Shown here piece by piece: positions 56,080-64,000 of a DNA stretch of 64,000 bases. Location of the stretch: positions 3,844,501 through 3,908,500 of the forward strand of contig NC_087385.1 of assembly GCF_963675165.1 (NCBI RefSeq), written 5' to 3'. This stretch comes from Halichondria panicea. Its lineage: Eukaryota > Porifera > Demospongiae > Suberitida > Halichondriidae. The notes under the pieces were generated by a model, which saw nothing but the letters and a program-made list of their open reading frames with translations, made no database searches and was not told the origin of the DNA. The position numbers were made by a program, and so were the translations under genes. The first letter of the stretch is position 1. Every line of letters begins with the position of its first letter.

Positions 56080-58390
56080 GGCAGCCACGGGTTATAGTAG
56101 TCGTTTGGTTTGTTTGTTACCCGAGGCGCGGCCACGGGTATAGTAGTCTGTTGGTTTGTTTGTTTGTTTGTTTGTTTGTCTGTTTGTCACGAGTATATCT
56201 ACTCACCTGGATGCCATAGCGCTGCGTTTGCAGCATAGGTAGCCTTCACAGAACAATACAAGATATAAATAGTGGCAGATTTTGATGTTAAAGCTTCTTT
56301 GTCGAGCAAAAGCTAAGAAGCTTGAATAAGCTTGTGACTAGGTCTGCTTACCTGGATGTTCTAGCACTGCGTTTACAGCATGAGTAGCCTCCACACAACA
56401 AGTTAGTACTTTTGATAGTGGCAGCTTTCGGTGTTAAAGCTCCTTTGTCTAATAAAAGCGAGCAAAATGTAGCTTGAACAGAACTTGCACATGCGTTACT
56501 TATAACTGAAGTGATCCTGTACCAAGAACGATGGAACAGGGTCACTAAAGTAGAAAGCTGTATATACCAGGAACATGGAACACTAAAGTAGAAGCTTGAA
56601 TTATGTAGAAGCTTGAATTATAGCTCCTGCTGCTGACTGGGATCCTACTCCATGCAGAACCTGGAGCCATACTTCTCTGAGACTCCAGGCTTCTTTACTG
56701 TGATCTAATCCACAGTGCATATATCTATAGTACTCAAATGTTTCCTCCAGTCTGGTTTAGTTTTATTGCTCCTGAGTTGCTGTGCAAGTCATACATGATA
56801 ACAACATCACTACATGCACTGCATTATATTTCTGGTTTCTTTATAATCATGTCACCAGCCGAGGGTTTGCACTTTAGTGCTCTAGTTACCCGAGGCGTGC
56901 GTGGGCGGCCACGGGTATAGTAGTCCGTTGGTCTGTTTGTTTGTTTGTTTGTAATGTGTGAGTCTACTCACCTGCATGCCATGGCACTGCGTTTACAGCA
57001 TGGATAGCCTTCATACAACAAGTTATTAATTTTAATAGTGGCAGAATTTCATGTTAAACCTTCGTTGTCAAATAAAAACGAGCAAAAGCTAAGAAGCTTG
57101 TGACTGGGTCTGCTTACCTGGATGCTCTAGCACTGCGTTTACAGCATGGGTAGCCTCCACACAACAAGTCAGTACTTCTAATAGTGGCAGCTTTCGGTGT
57201 TAAAGCTTCGTTGTCTAATAAAAGCGAGCAAAATGTAGCTTGAACAGAACTTGCACATGCGTTACTTATAACTGAAGTGATCCTGTACCAGGTCCAGAAA
57301 CAATGGAACAGGGTCACTAAAGTAGAAAGCTGTATATACCAGGAACAATATTGGAACAGGGTCACTAAACCAGAAAGCTTGCTTTAGCTGACTGGGATCC
57401 ATGCAGGACCTGGAGCCATACTTCTCTGAGACTCCATGCTTCTTTGCTGTGATCCTAATCCACAGTGCATATATTTATAGTACTACTACCTGTTCTCAAA
57501 TGTTTCAGCATGCCTCCAGTCTGGTTTAGTTTTATTGCTCCTGAGTTGCTGTGCAAGTCATGCATGATGATGATAACAACATCACTATATGCACTGCATT
57601 ATATCAGTCTTCTGGTTTCTTTATAATCATGTCACCAGCCGAGGGTTTGCACTTTAGTGCTCTAGTTTGTTTGTTTGTTTGTTTGTGACAGGTGAATCTA
57701 CTCACCTGGATGCCACAGCACTGCGTTTACAGCATGGATAGCCTTCATACAACAAGTTATTAATTTTAATAGTGGCAGAATTTCATGTTAAACCTTTGTT
57801 GTCAAATAAAAACGAGCAAAAGCTAAGAAGCTTGTGACTGGGTCTGCTTACCTGGATGCTCTAGCACTGCGTTTACAGCATGGGTAGCCTCCACACAACA
57901 AGTCAGTACTTCTAATAGTGGCAGCTTTCGGTGTTAAAGCTTCGTTGTCTAATAAAAGCGAGCAAAATGTAGCTAGAACAGAACTTGCACATGCGTTACT
58001 TATAACTGAAGTGATCCTGTACCAGGTCCAGAAACAATGGAACAGGGTCACTAAAGTAGAAAGCTGTATATATCAGGAACAATGGAACAGGGTCACTAAA
58101 GTAGAAAGCTTGCTTTAGCTGACTGGGATCCATGCAGGACCTGGAGCCATACTTCTCTGAGACTCCAGGCTTCTTTGCTGTGATCCTAATCCACAGTGCA
58201 TATATGTATAGTACTACTACCTGTTCTCAAATATTTCAGCATGCCTCCAGTCTGTTTATTGCCCCTGAGTTGCTGTGCAAGTCATGCATGATGATGATAA
58301 CAACATCACTATATGCACTGCATTATATCAGTCTTCTGGTTTCTTTATAATCATGTCACCAGCCAAGGGTTTGCACTTTAGTGCTCTAGT
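56080..58390. repeat. Three tandem ~775-bp cassettes splitting the ankyrin array
   Basis: Copies begin near 56100, 56885 and 57662. Each holds a (GTTT)n tract, a CTCACCTG(G/C)ATGCCA block, a TTACCTGGATG(C/T)TCTAGCACTG block, GAGCCATACTTCTCTGAGAC and GTCACCAGCCGAGGGTTTGC. On the minus strand the second block has a donor-like AG|GTAAGC and an open frame (LLLDNEALTPKAATIRSTDL) in all three copies. A competing frame (VEATHAVNAVLEHPG) looks more protein-like but meets a stop upstream. Whether these are exons of the ankyrin gene is unresolved. Confidence 0.65.
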
Positions 58391-60973
58391 TAAACATGTT
58401 TATGTGTGCTCCCCTGTCAATCAACAACTTTGCAGTCTCAGTGTGACCTCCCTCACAGGCAGCCAGGAGTAGGGATTTCTCGAAGTGTAAAAACATTTTG
58501 TACGTACCTTACATTACTACTATAGAAAGTCAGTGACTTGTTTATGAGCTAGCTAGCTAGGTGACACCTACCTCATCAAGCTGGTTTACGTTTGCTCCCC
58601 TGTCAATCAACAACTTTGCAGTCTCAGTGTGACCTCCCTCACAGGCAGCCATGAGTGGGGATTTCTCGAACTGTAAAAACATTTGGTACGTATCTTACAT
58701 TACTGTTAGGAACTATAGAAAGTCAGTGACTTGTTTTATGAGCTAGCTAGGTGACACTTACCTTATCAAGCTGGTTTACATTTGCTCCCCTGTCAATCAA
58801 CAACTTTGCAGTCTCAGTGTGACCTCCCTCAAAGGCAGCCAGGAGTGGGGATTTCCTTAACTGTAAAAACATTTGATACGTATCTTACATTACTGTTAGC
58901 AACTATAGAAAGTCAGTGATCAGTGACTTGTTTATACTAGCTAGCTAGGTGACACCTACCACATAAAGCTGGTTTACGGCTGCTCCCTTGTCAATCAACA
59001 ACTTTGCAGTCTCAGTGTGACCTCCCTCACAGGCAGCCAGGAATGGGGATTTCCTGAACTGTAAAAAAAAATTTGGTATGTATCTTACATTACTGTTAGA
59101 AACTCAGTGACTTGTTTTATGAGCTAGCTAGGTGACACTTACCTCATTAACATCTGCTCCCCTGTCAATCAACAACTTTGCAGTCTCAGTGTGATCTCCC
59201 TCACAGGCAGCCAGGAGTGGGGATTTCCCGAACTGTAAAAAACATTTGGTACGTATCTTACATTACTGTTAGGAACTATAGAAAGTCAGTGACTTGTTTT
59301 ATGAGCTAGCTAGGTGACACTTACCTTATCAAGCTGGTTTACATCTGCTCCCCTGTCAATCAACAACTTTGCAGTCTCAGTGTGACCTCCCTTACTGGCA
59401 GCCAGGAGTGGGGATTTCCCTAACTGTAAAAAACATTTGGTACGTATCTTACATTACTGTTAGGAACTATAGAAAGTCAGTGACTTGTTTTATGAGCTAG
59501 CTAGGTGACACTTACCTTATCAAGCTGGTTTACATCTGCTCCCCTGTCAATCAACAACTTTGCAGTCTCAGTGTGACCTCCCTTACAGGCAGCCAGGAGT
59601 GGGGATTTCCCATACTGTAAAAAACATTTGGTACGTATCTTACATTACTGTTAGGAACTATAGAAAGTCAGTGACTTGTTTTATGAGCTAGCTAAGTGAC
59701 ACTTACCTTACCAAGCTGGTTTACATCTGCTCCCCTGTCAATCAACAACTTTGCAGTCTCAGTGTGACCTCCCTCACAGGCAGCCAGGAGTGGGGATTTC
59801 CTGAACTGTAAAAACATTTGGTACGTATCTTACATTACTGTTAGGAACTATAGAAAGTCAGTGACTTGTTTACGAGCTAGCTAGGTGACACCTACCTCAT
59901 TAAACATGTTTATGTCTGCTCCCCTGTCAATCAACAACTTTGCAGTCTCAGTGTGACCTCCCTCACAGGCAGCCAAGAGTGGGAATTTCTCGAACTGTAA
60001 AAACATTTGGTACGTATCTTACATTACTGTTAGGAACTATAGAAAGTCAGTGATCAGTGACTTTTTTATACTAGCTAGCTAGGTGACACCTACCACATCA
60101 AGCTGGTTTACGTCTGCTCCCCTGTCAATGAACAACTTTGCAGTCTCAGTGTGACCTCCCTCACAGGCAGCCAGGAGTGGGGATTTCCCGAACTGTAAAA
60201 AACATTTGGTACGTATCTTACATTACTGTTAGGAACTATAGAAAGTCAGTGACTTGTTTTATGAGCTAGCTAGGTGACACTTACCTTATCAAGTTGGTTT
60301 ACATCTGCTCCCCTGTCAATCAACAACTTTGCAGTCTCAGTGTGACCTCCCTCACAGGCAGCCAGGAGTGGGGATTTCCCTAACTGTAAAAACATTTGGT
60401 ACATATCTTACATTACTGTTAGGAACTATAGAAAGTCAGTGACTTGTTTTATGAGCTAGCTAGGTGACACTTACCTTATCAAGCTGGTTTACATCTGCTC
60501 CCCTGTCAATCAACAACTTTGCAGTCTCAGTGTGACCTCCCTCACAGGCAGCCAGGAGTGGGGATTTCCCAGCCAGGAGTGGGGATTTCCTGAACTGTAA
60601 AAACATTTGGTACATATCTTACATTACTGTTAGGAACTATAGAAAGTCAGTGACTTGTTTACGAGCTAGCTAGGTGACACCTACCTCAATAAACATGTTT
60701 ATGTCTGCTCCCCTGTCAATCAACAACTTTGCAGTCTCAGTGTGACCTCCCTCACAGGCAGCCAGGAGTGGGAATTTCCCGAACTGTAAAAACATTTGGT
60801 ACGTATCTTACATTACTGTTAGGAACTATAGAAAGTCAGTGACTTGTTTTATGAGCTAGCTAGGTGACACTTACCTTATCAAGCTGGTTTACATCTGCTC
60901 CCCTGTCAATCAACAACTTTGCAATCTCAGTGTGACCTCCCTCACAGGCAGCCAGGAGTGGGGATTTCCCAAA
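58391..60973 (-). CDS. Ankyrin-repeat exon array, block 2 (14 units; 5' part, start not found)
   Basis: Minus-strand exons: 58391-58484 (truncated, acceptor lost), 58572-58670, 58762-58860, 58960-59058, 59143-59232, 59325-59423, 59516-59614, 59707-59805, 59896-59994, 60094-60192, 60285-60383, 60475-60594, 60685-60783, 60875-60973. Structure and sequence are as in block 1. All complete exons are multiples of three: 99 nt, except 90 (59143, three codons missing) and 120 (60475, an in-frame 21-nt duplication). No initiator exon is visible. The intron upstream of the 60875 unit is cut by an R1 repeat at about 61018, so the promoter and N-terminus either lie beyond R1 or have been lost. The gene may be a fragment, or its first exon may be outside the window. 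Confidence 0.75.
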
Positions 60974-61017
60974 CTGTAAAAACATTTGGTACGTATCTTA
61001 CATTACTGTTAGCAACT

Positions 61018-61922
61018 AGTTTTCAAGCTGGCGCTGTGCTAATGCCTCTCGCCATGATTTGCTTTCGCTCAAAAGTATAGAAGAGGAAGTATAAAAGAGG
61101 AAAAAGTGTATAAAATAATCTGTCTAAAACTGACTTGCATCTATTCAATTGTATAATTATGGTGTTATAGTAGTTTCTATAATGAATTTTATATTAAAGT
61201 TAGCTTATCTATATAAAGTCACTGAGAAGAAAAGATTTATTTACATGCATCTATTGTTGTTATTCATTGTATTATGTGGCTTACCAGGACCTCAAGAAAG
61301 AAGAAAATTGATTCTTCCAGGATCTGTAGTTCAGTGTATATAATATCTAAGAAGAAAAGACCTGTGTACATGCATATTGTTATCTATATTGTTATATGGT
61401 AGTGTTTTGTGGCTTACCAGGCCCTCAAGACAAAGATGATTCTGCCAGGAGGATCTGGATCTGGATCATGGATATTATTTTCTCACATGGGGAATGAGCG
61501 CGCATGCACATCACACCACAGGAATAATTAAAGGGTGTGTCCAATTTCACAAATGGCTACTGCTAGCTAGCTGTTTTAACAGATATTTTCTGAGTATTGT
61601 AGCTAACAAAAAGCTAGCGCTTTAGTGCAAGGCTGACTCAAATAGAAAGTTTGTGCAGACAGATGATGCTATGAAAGATTCTGAAGAGACTGCAACAGCC
61701 TTCAATGTGAGTCAAACTAGCCATAACTCGAGAAAGAAGCTTTAGTTTGCTAATCCACGAATCAAAATCCAAGAGAACGTGGCTAGAAGCCTATAGAAGC
61801 TGTTAGCTTTCATCGCATTGCAACCGTTGAGCAGTTACAGCTGGAACAGACACACACACACACACACACACACAGTCAGCTTTACCGTATCCCTCATGCG
61901 GCTACGCCTCGAGGCATAATTA
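61018..61922 (-). mobile_element. Dispersed repeat R1, full-length inverted copy
   Basis: Reverse complement of 43979-44871: AAGCTGGCGCTGTGCTAATG at the left, GCGGCTACGCCTCGAGGCAT at the right, with a CA microsatellite near 61851. It abuts the ankyrin array directly. Confidence 0.85.
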
Positions 61923-62145
61923 TGAAACAATGTTTTTGTGATGTCATCCTTAGGAATACCATTAAAATACTTGCGATATATTATATTTCCTGTCTTGTTT
62001 TGCAAATACTGAAAACTTGGGCTGATGTCAGCACTAATACTTTGTTGCTTTATTGCTTTTGTAAAAAAATGCAGGCACTCGTGCAGTTACTGGCACAGAC
62101 TCGTAATATCCCATGGGATAATGCATTTATTGCTTAGCAACCAAA

Positions 62146-62277
62146 ATGCAGGTTGAATCTGCGCATGCGCGACATGCGGTTGTTTTGTCAACCAGAAGAA
62201 TGCGTAGCAACAAAATTGAGTTTCTCCCAGCTGAAGACGAGTTTAAGAGAAAGAAAGTGGCTAAAACAAAGAAATAA
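62146..62277 (+). other. Small open frame, 43 codons (doubtful)
   Basis: ATG at 62146 opens MQVESAHARHAVVLSTRRMR then SNKIEFLPAEDEFKRKK and ends at TAA 62277. A GCGCATGCGC palindrome lies inside and TTGCTTAGCAACC just upstream. The protein is not recognised. It could be a first exon or chance. Confidence 0.15.
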
Positions 62278-62515
62278 GACTCTAGAACATCACGAAAGCT
62301 TACAGAAGGCTACTAAAAGATTTTGTAGAGAACAGACAAGGAAAAAAGACAAGAAAACGTTGAAAACCAGCAACCCGTTTTGAAAATGGATAGTTCTGAA
62401 GGATAAACAGTGTGTGCTTGCTTTCTATCATGCTCCAGTGTATCAGAAGAGGAAACATGGACGGCTATAGCAAAAGAAAGTGTGACAACCGTTTTGAAGC
62501 AAAAACGACTTACAA

Positions 62516-63535
62516 GAGCCACATGGTAGTGCAGTCACTTCTACATGTGCAATATTCCACTCAAAGCACTCATTCTCCCAACACTAATGCCTGTTAGATG
62601 CATTAAATATGACAGCTAAACTGAACACTGACACAACCTCCTGATCCTCAGCCTCACTGTAAAAGAACAAAGAAGTTATACAGAGCATCAAAGAGCATCA
62701 GAAAACATGATAAACATTGCATTGCATGATCATAAGTATTGTTTTCTTGTCTCTCACTGCTGAAAACGTTTCAAAGAATCACTGCCTAGTGTGCAATAAC
62801 AAGTGTGCAATAATACTTCTGGGTGTGCGATACGGAAAAATATCTGCACACTTGGTGATGAGTCGCTTCCTGTGCAATTTGAATGTAAAACGCTGACGTC
62901 AGCACTTATTAAAAAGCACTTTGAATGTAAAACGCTGACGTGCTTTTTAATAAGTGCTGACGTCAGCATTCAAATCGCACAGGAAGCGACTCATCACCAA
63001 GTGTGCAGATATTTTCCCATATCGCACACCCGGAAGTTATTGCATAATATTCTTATTTGGAATGCAAGATTTTTCGCAGTTTTTCAGTATAATAATTATA
63101 GTGAGAGAAACGAGAAAAACAATAATTTATAGGGTGTAATACAGGATTTTGAAGTAGAGGGGGGAAATAAGAAAAAAGTTTGCTAAAAAAAATGTCGATC
63201 AACTAGCTGTTATTTCAATACCCTATTAATACCCTGTTAGTATGTAAAATTGCCAGCTATGGACACTCAGTCAGTCATACAACTAGTACTTGAATGCGAA
63301 TTTTAGGGGGATATCCCCTTCCCCCCTGTATAACACCCGATCAGTCTCTTTCATGTTTTCTGATGCTCTGTATCACTTCTTTGCTCTTTTTCAGTGAGGC
63401 TGTGGATCAGAAGGTTGTCAGTGTTCAGTTTAGCAGTCATAAATAACGCATCGAACAGGCATCATGCAGTGTTGAGAGAATGAGTGCTTTGAGCGGAATA
63501 TTGCACATGTAGAAGTGTACTGCACCACCATTAAG
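62516..63535. mobile_element. ~1-kb nested fold-back element
   Basis: Outer arms (62516-62712 and 63347-63535) are inverted copies, e.g. CACTTCTACATGTGCAATAT and its complement, TTAGATGCATTAAATATGAC against its diverged inverse, and AGAGCATCAGAAAACATGA / TCATGTTTTCTGATGCTCT. A second palindrome (62808-63048) is nested inside. No transposase. Confidence 0.8.
62808..63048. repeat. 240-bp near-perfect palindrome with internal direct repeat
   Basis: CACACTTGGTGATGAGTCGC and its complement GCGACTCATCACCAAGTGTG flank a centre where TTTGAATGTAAAACGCTGAC occurs twice around GTCAGCACTTATTAAAAAGC and its inverse. Confidence 0.85.
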
Positions 63536-64000
63536 CCTGTTCAAGCCTTGTAAGTAACTAAAACCATGCTAAAACTCCTCTTCAGCTTCTAAAGTTGGGC
63601 TGGGCACAACCCAGCCTATCAATCTCTAGTGTTCATCATTTAAGGAAACACATTAGTTGTGAATTTGTCCATAGATTGAAGAGTTAGAGGGATTGGAAAC
63701 GGAGCTAGTGGTGCACGTGATGCTTTTACATTGAATCTGCAATGGAGCCTCGAAAACTATCTGCGTTAGGCCCTATGAATAAGGCTATTAAGCAACATTT
63801 GTGCCGGGTAACTCCCTCAAAATAAGAAAGTTGTGTTTTCTCGAGACATCATCTCCTTCAGCGATTTATAACATGCTTAGTCCATGAGCTACATGTAGTG
63901 CTTGCTAATGACTGACTACACCCAGTAAAAAGAAACATTTCCAGTAAAGTTATGTTCCCAAGAGCTAATGGAACATGTAGCGTGTAAAGCGTGCTGGTTA
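63536..64000. other. Right edge, nothing recognised
   Basis: 465 bp with no exon, repeat or RNA gene that I can support. Confidence 0.5.

Noticed and set aside
53399..60973. Regular repeats with spacers, as in a CRISPR array
   Set aside because: Units are ~190 bp, and the conserved part encodes an ankyrin repeat between splice sites. The spacers are equally conserved introns.
62153..62383. 76-codon lysine-rich frame
   Set aside because: It starts at TTG and overlaps a different ATG frame of equal merit; neither is supported.
1..64000. tRNA or rRNA genes
   Set aside because: I saw no convincing cloverleaf with A and B boxes and no rRNA core sequence; a covariance-model scan would settle this.

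Overview
This window looks like nuclear DNA of an early-branching metazoan, most likely a sponge (demosponge-like). That is an inference from gene content and style: small exons with short GT-AG introns, divergent promoters of 80-230 bp, and animal-type ciliary, chromatin and complement-like genes. Many small inverted-repeat elements sit in almost every intron. I ran no database search. Orthology calls rest on recognisable protein sequence and on reading frames that stay continuous across every predicted splice junction.

Layout, left to right. 315-425 (-): first exon of an unrecognised gene that leaves the window. 658-8859 (+): TMEM87-type Golgi seven-pass protein, 16 exons. 9863-10993 (-): single-exon gene for a probably N-myristoylated, glycine-zipper protein whose C-terminus looks ADP-ribosyltransferase-like. 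11710-21236 (+): secreted protein with a catalytically dead trypsin-like domain, nine CCP/sushi modules, an Ig-like domain and two more CCP modules. An intronless ubiquitin-like plus PARP-like gene (17959-18915, +) lies inside one of its introns. 22557-23584 (-) TMEM107 and 23667-25867 (+) NTPCR are head to head, 82 bp apart. 27196-32573 (+): RCOR/CoREST. 32853-41526 (-): CFAP70, 26 exons. 41757-48605 (+): PPP5C, head to head with CFAP70 across 230 bp that holds an RFX X-box-like site. 48606-52965: repeats only. 53399-60973 (-): 28 tandem exon+intron units, each exon encoding one 33-residue ankyrin repeat, in two blocks of 14 split by a triplicated ~775-bp cassette. 60974-64000: a 900-bp dispersed repeat and a ~1-kb nested fold-back.

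The housekeeping and ciliary genes (TMEM87, TMEM107, NTPCR, RCOR, CFAP70, PPP5C) look intact. TMEM107 (transition zone) and CFAP70 (axoneme) both act in cilia. The accessory genes have the flavour of innate immunity or self-recognition: the pseudoprotease-CCP-Ig protein, the nested ubiquitin/ART-like gene, the glycine-zipper/ART-like gene and the expanding ankyrin array. These are the places to look for something undescribed.
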